From NCBI RefSeq assembly GCF_900142525.1, contig NZ_FRBD01000009.1, positions 62,001 through 126,000 of the forward strand: a stretch of DNA of 64,000 nucleotides, given 5' to 3'. Source of the stretch: Xylanibacter ruminicola. GTDB taxonomy: Bacteria; Bacteroidota; Bacteroidia; Bacteroidales; Bacteroidaceae. The notes under the pieces are model-generated. The model was not told the DNA's origin. It was given only the letters and a program-made list of their open reading frames with translations, and ran no database searches. Shown here piece by piece: positions 23,708-31,128 of this stretch; the first letter of the stretch is position 1, and every line of letters starts with the position of its first letter. The position numbers and the translations under genes are program-made.

Positions 23708-23996
23708 TCAAGCATTAATAAACGCCACCTTCCTGCGATTTCCAGATGGCCGCACCGCAAAGTGCAGCCACATGGCGCCATGCTTATTCTTGGACGAGCC
23801 AAGCGGCGAAGCCGAGCGGCGTTCTATCAGCAGTTCGTCGAAATCCTGCTGCCAGTCGCGGCTGATGTCAAGCAGTATCGAGGCGTAAACTATCAACTTC
23901 TCTAGTCCACTTACGCGGATATCCACTGCGCAGCCAGTAAGATGGTTCGACGTAGCCCCCCCCACCAATCGCCCGATTCAACTGCGGGCTGCGATA
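23708..23996 (-). pseudogene. peptidase M15-type (D-Ala-D-Ala carboxypeptidase/endolysin-like) remnant with frameshift
   Basis: Two frames join to give the family core: YRSPQLNRAIGG in one frame, then GGATSNHLTGCAVDIRV in another, with the shift at a C8 run on the plus strand (23956-23963). The HLTGCAVDI segment holds the zinc ligands His and Asp of M15 peptidases and WLHFAV a later zinc His. Everything upstream of YRSPQL is missing and is replaced by CATAACAA repeats. In Bacteroidales such a gene often sits beside a smalltalk gene, and one is present at 24434. The gene is therefore a decayed copy. Confidence 0.7.
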
Positions 23997-24005
23997 GCAT
24001 AACAG

Positions 24006-24073
24006 CATAACAACATAACAACATAACATCTGCTGTTTGAGATGGAGAGGTGGGCGGGAATTATGTTGTTATG
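24006..24073. repeat. CATAACA(A/G) short tandem repeat with inverted copy
   Basis: The 8-bp unit CATAACAA/G repeats from about 23998 to 24027. The 13-bp word CATAACAACATAA has its exact reverse complement at 24061-24073, so the segment can form a hairpin. It marks the broken end of the M15 peptidase remnant. Confidence 0.6.
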
Positions 24074-24292
24074 GGTTGTCGAACGAGATGGCACTTGACG
24101 GGGCACAAAATTGCGGATTTCGAGGAGGAAAATTACGTTTTACAGCCCGAGACCAACATCTCGAGTCGTGAGTTCATCAAGAAGGCCGAGTTCGTGAATG
24201 CTGAGACATTCGCAGGTGCGCTGGTAGAGGATTCGGGTAGTGAGGAGGATGATGGCCCAACTGGTGGCTACACGCCTAATCCGGGGGATTAA
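24050..24292 (+). CDS. hypothetical protein, doubtful (possible remnant)
   Basis: An 80-residue frame starting with GTG. The part from about residue 18 (DFEEENYVL, ISSREFIKKAEFVNAETFAGALV) has good coding character and ends in an acidic tail (EDSGSEEDDGPTGG). The first 15 residues lie in the CATAACAA inverted repeat and look non-coding. Position just before a smalltalk gene suggests the C-terminal remnant of the HU-like DNA-binding protein often found there, but I cannot confirm this. Treat it as a probable gene fragment. Confidence 0.3.
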   Translation: MGGNYVVMGCRTRWHLTGHKIADFEEENYVLQPETNISSREFIKKAEFVNAETFAGALVEDSGSEEDDGPTGGYTPNPGD

Positions 24293-24299
24293 GGAGCAA

Positions 24300-24402
24300 T
24301 CGGGGGTACGGGGGCGCGGAGGCGCGTGGGCGCGAAAAAACTCCTGCCGCAGACGTACCTCGTACCACCGCACGACCGCTCCCTCGCACCACCGTACCAC
24401 CG
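24300..24402. repeat. two opposed GC-rich period-8 arrays
   Basis: The first array (about 24303-24334) reads as 8-bp units like GGGGCGCG, GAGGCGCG, TGGGCGCG. The second (24361-24402) reads CGTACCAC, CGCACGAC, CGCTCCCT, CGCACCAC, CGTACCAC, which is the same type on the other strand. They could pair into an imperfect hairpin. Similar words occur at 19658-19690 and 19929-19946. Confidence 0.6.
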
Positions 24403-24433
24403 AATTATAAACCATTAAAATTCAAAATCAACC

Positions 24434-24535
24434 ATGACCAAGAAAGAAACAGCAAAGTTTATTGTACAGCTTATCGCCTCCATAGCGTCGGCTATTCTGA
24501 CGGCACTCGGAGCTACTAGCTGTATGGGTATTTAG
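24434..24535 (+). CDS. smalltalk protein
   Basis: 33 residues: a KKET start, a hydrophobic helix FIVQLIASIASAILTALG and the terminal signature ATSCMGI. This matches the small 'smalltalk' family of Bacteroidales (about 30-35 residues, ending in TSCMG), which is usually encoded beside an HU-like protein and an amidase/M15 peptidase. Function is unknown. A CAACC leader precedes the ATG. The partner genes here are degenerate, so it may be a survivor of a decayed locus. Its stop is 2 nt from the stop of the convergent GH13 gene. Confidence 0.85.
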   Translation: MTKKETAKFIVQLIASIASAILTALGATSCMGI

Positions 24536-24537
24536 AG

Positions 24538-26280
24538 TTACAACAGTTTTACTACTGCGTAAGAGGTAGCGGGCATATGGATAGTCATATTGCCCGCCTT
24601 TTTGTTGTGCAGGATGGTAAAACGGTCGCCAGCCAAAACCTTGGTCTTTTTGAACTTAACATTGATGCTGAACGTGGCATCAGAGGCCTTGGCCCTTGGA
24701 TTGAGCATGACCAGTACCACATCTTTTCCAGCGGCACGGGCGTACACAAACGGATAGGGATCGCCATCGCCGGTGGGATAAAGTGGCACAAACTCGGCAT
24801 AATCGGCCAAAGCGGGCTCACTATGATGTAGGGCTATCAGCTGTCGTGTCTTATTGAGCAGCGAGTTGGGATTCTTCTCCTGTTCGGCTACGTTGGGTGC
24901 ATCGGGAGCGGGATCGACAGGCAGATACAGCTTATCGGCATCGCCGGTAGAGAAGCCCAGATTCTTGTCCTTACTCCACTGCATAGGCGTACGAGCGCCA
25001 TTACGAGGCTGGTAGGCGCCCTCAACCTGCGGCCAACTGGTGGGCAACTGGCGCATGCCAATCTCGTTGCCATAATACAGGAATGGCACACCGGGCATGG
25101 TAAAGCCAAAGGCATAGATAATCTCCAGTTCCTTATCAGTGCGCTTGTTGCCCAGTCGGGCATTGTCGTGGTTTCCCATGGGCAAACTGATGTAGCCCTT
25201 ACCAAGCGTCTTGTTATACTGGTCCATATAGCTAGCCAGGAACTCCTTGATGTCGCCCTTACCTTCGGCATCGAAGTAGCTATGTCCCTCGCTCACACCA
25301 TTCAGAATGCGCCAACTCTCCTTCTGGAACAGGTCGTTATAGCCCTTAAACCAGTGGAAGAAGTCTACATGGAAACAGTTATCGAGCGCATCGGCTGGAT
25401 ACGACCACTCGGCCACCATGAAGCCCTGCGGATACTCCTTCTCGAGCAACTGACGAATCTCACGCCAGAAGAGCTTGGTCTCGTTCTCGTTGGTATTGAA
25501 GAACTGCTCGTTGCCCCTCACACGGCGAGTCTTGACCAGCGCACCGGCCATGTCGGCACGGAAGCCGTCGCACCCCATATCCATCCAGAATCGCAGCACA
25601 TTCTTCAGGTCTTCGCGCATGGCCATCACATCGGGATGATTGGTGGGCAACTGCCACTTCTGCTTAGGGTCGGGATTAGCAAAACCGAAGTTCAGCGCCG
25701 GCTGGCACCAATAGAAGTTTCGCATAAACTGACCGTTGCGCTGACCATAGCCCTTTACAAACTGACCGGCAAACTCGAATGGGGGATCAACCCAGTTGGT
25801 CTCGGTCCAGATATAGTAGTTAGAGTACTTGTTCTTCTCCTGTTTCTGCGACTGCACAAACCAAGGATGATCGATAGCGGTATAGCTAATGACATAATCG
25901 AAGATGACATGCATGCCACGCTTGTGCGCCTCTTCGAACAGTTTCTTGGCATCGTCGTTAGTGCCATAGCGCGGCGCTATCTTATAATAGTCGCGAATGT
26001 CGTAACCGGCATCATTAAAGGGCGAGTCGAAGAAGGGGTTGAACCAGATGGCATCAACACCCAGGCTCTTCACGTAGTCGAGCTTACTGATGATACCCTT
26101 CAGGTCGCCGATGCCATCGCCATCAGAATCGCAGAATGTTTGCGGATAAATCTGATAGAACACAGCATTCTTGGCCCAATCAGGCACCTTGGGGATTTCG
26201 TACTTTCCAGTAATGGTTTGAGCTTGGAGCGTAAATGCGCCCGCAATCGTCACAAGACTTAACAACAATCTTTTCATCAT
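24538..26280 (-). CDS. exported GH13 alpha-amylase-family glycosidase
   Basis: 580 residues with an N-terminal signal peptide (MKRLLLSLVTIAGAFTLQAQ). The GH13 barrel has WAKNAVFYQIYPQTFCDSDGDG, the calcium/substrate loop GVDAIWFNPFFDSP, DYVISYTAIDHPWF, the nucleophile Asp in GCDGFRADMAGALVK, the acid/base Glu in FMVAEWSYP and the stabilising Asp in MGNHDNARLG. It is nearest to oligosaccharide-acting alpha-glucosidases and trehalose-synthase-like enzymes, so it probably trims malto-oligosaccharides in the periplasm. It is the last gene of the alpha-glucan locus but has its own promoter (-7 at 26322-26329), so it can be expressed separately. Confidence 0.9.
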   Translation of the reverse strand: MMKRLLLSLVTIAGAFTLQAQTITGKYEIPKVPDWAKNAVFYQIYPQTFCDSDGDGIGDLKGIISKLDYVKSLGVDAIWFNPFFDSPFNDAGYDIRDYYKIAPRYGTNDDAKKLFEEAHKRGMHVIFDYVISYTAIDHPWFVQSQKQEKNKYSNYYIWTETNWVDPPFEFAGQFVKGYGQRNGQFMRNFYWCQPALNFGFANPDPKQKWQLPTNHPDVMAMREDLKNVLRFWMDMGCDGFRADMAGALVKTRRVRGNEQFFNTNENETKLFWREIRQLLEKEYPQGFMVAEWSYPADALDNCFHVDFFHWFKGYNDLFQKESWRILNGVSEGHSYFDAEGKGDIKEFLASYMDQYNKTLGKGYISLPMGNHDNARLGNKRTDKELEIIYAFGFTMPGVPFLYYGNEIGMRQLPTSWPQVEGAYQPRNGARTPMQWSKDKNLGFSTGDADKLYLPVDPAPDAPNVAEQEKNPNSLLNKTRQLIALHHSEPALADYAEFVPLYPTGDGDPYPFVYARAAGKDVVLVMLNPRAKASDATFSINVKFKKTKVLAGDRFTILHNKKAGNMTIHMPATSYAVVKLL

Positions 26281-26321
26281 TAAATAATGGTTTTACGAGT
26301 TCATAAATTGACTTTCGACCG

Positions 26322-26329
26322 CAAATATA
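26322..26329 (-). promoter_or_regulatory. -7 promoter box of the GH13 gene
   Basis: Minus-strand TATATTTG (followed by C) about 42 nt upstream of the GH13 start, in an AT-rich 87-nt gap after the GH97 gene. Confidence 0.55.
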
Positions 26330-26367
26330 CAAAAAAATTTGGATTCCCAACCGGAAATCCAAACTTT

Positions 26368-28377
26368 TTACAAATATTTTTGAAGTTTAATAGCAAAACC
26401 ACCACTGGGAGCTAAAGGAATGGTAATCCTAGTGGCCGAGTTGACGTCTTGCTGGAGGATGGTGAGCGGATAAGGATTGGTGCGATAATCGGCACCGGGA
26501 CCATCCTGATAGATGGTGGCGCGATAGGTGCTACCCGCGTCGAGAAAATCGAGCGCAAAACTCAATGTGCGCGCATCGGCATCGGTGGCACCACCAATGA
26601 ACCAGTTGTCGCTACGACGATCCTTGCGCGCTGTAACAAGATATTGGCCTATCTTAGCATCGAGCACGCGGGTTTCATGCCAGTCGGTAGGGCACGACTC
26701 GATAAACGCAAGTGCGGGTTGGCCCTCGTAGTTCTCGATCATGTCGGCGGCCATCTGCCAAGGCGAATACAGCAATACGTACTCGGCCAACTGCTTGGCC
26801 AGTGTGGTTTGCGGATGAGTGGTGGGCACGGCCTTGTTCTTAAAGTTCATGATGCCGGGCGTAAAATCCATCGGGCCAGCTAATCCGCGGGTGAAAGGCA
26901 GTATGCACACATGATAAGGCGGATTGCCACCATCGGCACTCCAGGCATTATACTCCTGACCACGCATGCCCTCGCCCGACACCAAATTGGGATAGGTGCG
27001 GCGCAAGCCCGAAGGCATGGCGGGTTCGTGGTTTACCACCATGAGATGATGGCGGGCGGCCGTCTCGACCACCTTGCGATAATGGCGCACGCCAAACTGC
27101 GAGTGTTGAAGCTCGCGGCCATCGAGCATGGTGTTGACATAGCCGGTTTTGACGCAGTTGATGCCAAGGCGCTCGTAAAGACTGAAGGCATCGTCGAGTT
27201 GGCGCTCGTAGTTGGTAACCGAGCCACCCGTCTCGTTATGGGCAATGATGCGCACGCCCTTTGAGGCGGCATACTGACAAAGGCCTTCAAGATCGTAGTC
27301 GGGATAGGTCTTACAGAAGTTAAAGTGATTGCCAATGCGCGTCCAGTCGCCATCCCAACCTTCGTTCCACCCCTCAACCAGCACGCCCTTAAACCCATGG
27401 CGGGCCGCAAAGTCGATGTAACGCTTGGTGTTCTGGGTGGTAGCGCCATGACGGGCACCTTGGCCCCACGTATAATCGGTCATGTGCATGCCCCACCAAA
27501 TGCCCACGTAGCGCCCCACATCGAGCCACGATGTAGAGATGCGGCAAGGTTCGTTAAGATTCAGTTCGAGGCGCGAGGTGATGAGTTCGCCAGGTGTTGA
27601 CGCCACGATAACCGTGCGCCACGGACTGACAAACGGCGCCTTGGCATAGACTTTGACGCCCGAGGCCCAAGGGGTGAGAGCCGTTATCAACCGAGTGCCA
27701 CGCGGGGTGAGATTGATGCTGGCATAGTCGGTAAGGTTGGCCTCGTGGATGGTGAGATACAGATCGGACTTCACCTCCATGGTAATGGGGGTAGAAACGG
27801 TATCCTTCTTCGATATAGGCTCGCAAGTGTAAACACCCTCGTAATAGCTGGTGCCATTAGTGGGTTGGCTCCATGTGGGAGCATCCCAAGGCAAAGCAAA
27901 TTCGGTGAGCTCGTCTAATATCTGAAACGACTTGAGATTGAGCTGTTTGGGAAACTCGTAGCGGAAACCGATGCCATCGTTGAAGACACGAAACACCACA
28001 TCAAGACGACGCTTAAGTTGACCTCGCTGCTGCAATTTTACACGTAGTTCGCGGTAGTTATTCCTAACGTAGCGGCACTCGCCCCACGGCTGTTCCCACG
28101 TTTCGTCCTTAGCATCGCGACTAACGCCCACCAAGCGGAATTGGCGCGACAAATCGCCACTATCGAGCGTGAAACCGAGATAAGACGGCTGGATGATAGC
28201 CTCGCCACTACGCTGGAGCGAATAATACGGGCGACCACCAGAGATGCCGACGGTTAAGGTAAGTCGCCCATCGGGCGAGCTTACCTGTTCCGCCGCATCA
28301 GCCACACTTGGCATGAGGAAAAAACTACTAACAATTAAACTAACTCTAACGATAACGTTGCTAAAGAAATATCTCAT
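26368..28377 (-). CDS. susB: GH97 alpha-glucosidase (SusB-like)
   Basis: 669 residues with a signal peptide ending near VADA. The N-terminal beta-sandwich (SSPDGRLTLTVGISGGRPYYSLQ) is the GH97 start. The barrel has WNEGWDG, the GINCVKTGYV strand, VNHEPAMPSGLRRTYPN and GEGMRGQEYNAWS. The Glu of NHEP and that of GEGMRGQE match the Glu pair of inverting SusB, so I expect an inverting alpha-glucosidase and not the retaining Asp type. It releases glucose from the non-reducing end of malto-oligosaccharides in the periplasm. The start is 3 nt beyond the preceding lipoprotein gene stop, so it is in the sus operon. Confidence 0.9.
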   Translation of the reverse strand: MRYFFSNVIVRVSLIVSSFFLMPSVADAAEQVSSPDGRLTLTVGISGGRPYYSLQRSGEAIIQPSYLGFTLDSGDLSRQFRLVGVSRDAKDETWEQPWGECRYVRNNYRELRVKLQQRGQLKRRLDVVFRVFNDGIGFRYEFPKQLNLKSFQILDELTEFALPWDAPTWSQPTNGTSYYEGVYTCEPISKKDTVSTPITMEVKSDLYLTIHEANLTDYASINLTPRGTRLITALTPWASGVKVYAKAPFVSPWRTVIVASTPGELITSRLELNLNEPCRISTSWLDVGRYVGIWWGMHMTDYTWGQGARHGATTQNTKRYIDFAARHGFKGVLVEGWNEGWDGDWTRIGNHFNFCKTYPDYDLEGLCQYAASKGVRIIAHNETGGSVTNYERQLDDAFSLYERLGINCVKTGYVNTMLDGRELQHSQFGVRHYRKVVETAARHHLMVVNHEPAMPSGLRRTYPNLVSGEGMRGQEYNAWSADGGNPPYHVCILPFTRGLAGPMDFTPGIMNFKNKAVPTTHPQTTLAKQLAEYVLLYSPWQMAADMIENYEGQPALAFIESCPTDWHETRVLDAKIGQYLVTARKDRRSDNWFIGGATDADARTLSFALDFLDAGSTYRATIYQDGPGADYRTNPYPLTILQQDVNSATRITIPLAPSGGFAIKLQKYL

Positions 28378-28380
28378 TTT

Positions 28381-29565
28381 CTATATTTTTTCTAGTTCCT
28401 CGATAAGCACTTCAGCCTTCAAGGGTTGTAGTGCATTAAGATAGGTATAAGCCCGACTGACACGCTGATCCTTGGGATGAGCCACACGCTGAACATACCA
28501 ACGGTAAACCAGTTCGAGATGGCTCTGAGCGTAGGACACGCCACAGAACTGCTGTAGCATCTTGAGATACTGATAGCCGAACTCCTTGGTGGGCTCTACG
28601 ATGGTACCCTCGCCATAGTCGTTCCAGGTGCTTATCTGCAGCAAATCGAGGCCGGAGGCCTTAGCCGCATTCAGCTGGCGCTGGAACAAGGCCCCGTCTT
28701 CGCGATCGTAAGTGGTGTAGCCATTGCCCTGTCCAAACTGCTTATACACATCCCAGAAGCCGGGCATGGCACCTGCAATATATGTATCGAAAGTGTTGGC
28801 TTTTGAATAATCGGGATTGGGGTTGACCCACAGAAACTCGCCTTGCGCATTGGCACGACTGCTGAAGCCATTGAGCACCACAAACTGCGGTTTCGTGTTG
28901 AGGGCGCCAAAGGCGTAATCCCATCCTGCCGCCGTGGTGAGCTGTTGCGGACCGAAACACATAAGCAGTGGTTTATCGCCCACCTTGGTATAGCTATCGC
29001 TCTTGAAGTAATAGCTCTGCAAGTGGCGCATATCCGAACGGGCCTGTCCTTGCTTATCGCTCAATCCATCGAGCGTGGCATCCTCGTAGACGATGGCCAT
29101 CTTCAGTTGTGCCTTCTCTACGGCCTTAAGCAGGGCGCGGGTGTTGGTCTCGTTCTGCGGATAGTCGTTCTTCTGCTGGGTGCCATACCAGTCGACCATG
29201 ACGCCCTCGATGCCGGCATACTTCATGAGTAGGCACTGATAGTCGAGTATAGCCTCATCGTTAGAGGCATAGGCGCCCGTGAGCGGATGATAGTGCGAGG
29301 CAAAGTTAGACTGATCGACAGCGAGCGGATTGCCGCTCATGGTCCAGTGATTCCACACACCCGACGACTGAGGACTGACAAACCACGGCATGTAGTGCAC
29401 ATAGACCTTCATAGCGTTGGTCTTGGCGGGTTGCTGTGGATCGAGATTCTCGTCGGTAGGCGTAGGATCAACAGGTGCGGGTTCCGGCGTATCGCTGCTA
29501 CCGCCGCAAGCTGCACAAAGGCAACTTGCGGTTAGGAACAGCACGTTCAGTATGAGTTTCTTCAT
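28381..29565 (-). CDS. GH71/GH99-like surface lipoprotein glycosidase
   Basis: 394 residues from the ATG at 29565, 1 nt after the SusD stop; the in-frame ATG at 29580 overlaps susD. The signal peptide ends in the lipobox AACG, so it is probably a lipoprotein. The catalytic-like domain has VYVHYMPWFV, GIEGVMVDWYG, LKMAIVYED and a late STWNDYGEGTIVEPT. These are the hallmarks of GH71 (alpha-1,3-glucanase) and GH99-like proteins. Substrate is not certain. In this operon it probably supplies an endo-acting or surface step on an alpha-glucan, the place taken by the SusG amylase in the classical starch locus. Confidence 0.75.
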   Translation of the reverse strand: MKKLILNVLFLTASCLCAACGGSSDTPEPAPVDPTPTDENLDPQQPAKTNAMKVYVHYMPWFVSPQSSGVWNHWTMSGNPLAVDQSNFASHYHPLTGAYASNDEAILDYQCLLMKYAGIEGVMVDWYGTQQKNDYPQNETNTRALLKAVEKAQLKMAIVYEDATLDGLSDKQGQARSDMRHLQSYYFKSDSYTKVGDKPLLMCFGPQQLTTAAGWDYAFGALNTKPQFVVLNGFSSRANAQGEFLWVNPNPDYSKANTFDTYIAGAMPGFWDVYKQFGQGNGYTTYDREDGALFQRQLNAAKASGLDLLQISTWNDYGEGTIVEPTKEFGYQYLKMLQQFCGVSYAQSHLELVYRWYVQRVAHPKDQRVSRAYTYLNALQPLKAEVLIEELEKI

Positions 29566-29566
29566 A

Positions 29567-31096
29567 TCAATAGCCTGCATTCTGCTTCAGATTAGGATTC
29601 TTGGCCAACTCCTCGGCTGGGATAGGATATACACCGGTGTGGTGGTCGGCAGCGTCGTCGGCCTTGTTCCACCATGCATTGAAGTAAGTGCCGAAGCGGA
29701 TATTGGTGGTGCGGCGCAAGCCCTCCATAGCAAACTCGTGCAACCATTCGGCATCGAGCGACTCGAGCGACAAGGTGGTCAGATCGGTCAAACCAGCACG
29801 AGCGCGCAACTGATTGACAAAGGCCAAAGCCGACTGGGTATAACCCAAACGATAGTAGCACTCGGCCTGCATCATGAGTATCTCGGCATAACGCATCAGC
29901 ACCCAGTCATTGTCGCGCTCCCACGAGTCGCTGGCACTCCACTCGTACTTGTCGAGTCGGGCACCCTCGTTCTGCAGGGCGTTGGTATAGTTATCGATAG
30001 TCTCGGTATAGTTGAGCGGTTCGCCATTGTCCATGTTCACAATGCTACCATCCTTGGCCGAATACTGCTGGCCAATGAGCAATGTCTTGTCGCGGCGAAC
30101 ATCGCCATCCTCGTATGACGACCATACTCCCGGTTGGGCACAGATGCCATTGCCGCACCACTGGTAGACACCGGCAGGATCGAAGGCATACTTCTGATTG
30201 TAGTGATAGGTCATAGAGGCCAGATAGTTGCCCACGGTGCCTTGTTTGTGATCGTAAGGAATGGCAAAGATAATCTCCTGATTACCAGCATTTTCGATAG
30301 CAAAGGGAGCTTTATAGTCGGCATTAAGGCTGTAGCCCTGTACCTTCTCGCAAGCATCGATACACTTCTGCCACTGGGCGGTACCTGTAAACACCTCGGC
30401 ATTGAGATAGAGGCGCGCCAACAGGGTGTAAGCTACGTTCTGAGTGAATCGGCCATACTGTACGCCCGATGGGAGCACGGGAAGAATCTCGGTGAGCTCG
30501 CGCTCGATGAAGTTGTAGACTTCGGCACGGCTTGAGTTAGCCGGCAACTGCTTGGCGGTGAAATCGGTTGAGATGGGCACACTGCCAAACATATCGATGA
30601 GCTGATAATAATAGTAGGCACGCAAGCCACGTAGCTCGGCCTCTACATTACTCTTCTGCTGGGCGGTAAGCCCGCTCTGTTCTACCTGATAAATGATGGC
30701 ATTAACCTTTGAAACACCTGTAAAGGCATAACGCCAACCGGCCAGTACGCAAGCATTGGTGGCATCCCACGTGTGATACTGCAACTCCTGATAGCGACCG
30801 CCATCATACCAGTCGGAACCACGGGTTGGAATACAGGCCTCATCGCTAGAGCACTCGGTCAGGAAGAACACGTACTCACACGTGGGGTAGCAGTTAACGC
30901 CGTTGCCCTCGTCGGTGCTGGAGCCGTAGCCGCGGAGTGTAGAATAAGCACCGCCCACAATGGTTTGCACCTCAGACTCAGTCTTTCCATAGTCGTCCAT
31001 CGAAACGACATCAAATAATTCCTCGTCGAGATTAGTACAACCGGTGATGGCAAGCGCACCAAACAACAGTGAGGAAAGAATATATTTCTTGTTCAT
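29567..31096 (-). CDS. susD: SusD/RagB family glycan-binding lipoprotein
   Basis: About 509 residues from MNKKYIL at 31096; an upstream in-frame ATG at 31120 adds eight. Lipobox LAITGC. SusD features are VQTIVGGAYSTLRGYG, the helical repeat region RGLRAYYYYQLIDMFGSVPI, WVLMRYAEILMMQAECYYRLG and a C-terminal NPNLKQNAGY. It caps the SusC channel at the cell surface and binds the glycan. It follows susC by about 30 nt, the standard order. Confidence 0.95.
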   Translation of the reverse strand: MNKKYILSSLLFGALAITGCTNLDEELFDVVSMDDYGKTESEVQTIVGGAYSTLRGYGSSTDEGNGVNCYPTCEYVFFLTECSSDEACIPTRGSDWYDGGRYQELQYHTWDATNACVLAGWRYAFTGVSKVNAIIYQVEQSGLTAQQKSNVEAELRGLRAYYYYQLIDMFGSVPISTDFTAKQLPANSSRAEVYNFIERELTEILPVLPSGVQYGRFTQNVAYTLLARLYLNAEVFTGTAQWQKCIDACEKVQGYSLNADYKAPFAIENAGNQEIIFAIPYDHKQGTVGNYLASMTYHYNQKYAFDPAGVYQWCGNGICAQPGVWSSYEDGDVRRDKTLLIGQQYSAKDGSIVNMDNGEPLNYTETIDNYTNALQNEGARLDKYEWSASDSWERDNDWVLMRYAEILMMQAECYYRLGYTQSALAFVNQLRARAGLTDLTTLSLESLDAEWLHEFAMEGLRRTTNIRFGTYFNAWWNKADDAADHHTGVYPIPAEELAKNPNLKQNAGY

Positions 31097-31128
31097 ATTA
31101 TTACGTTTTACAATGATCATTATTACTG

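Noticed and set aside
25168..26262. Plus-strand 364-codon ORF opposite the GH13 gene
   Set aside because: The minus strand encodes all GH13 catalytic motifs; the plus-strand translation has no recognisable domain.
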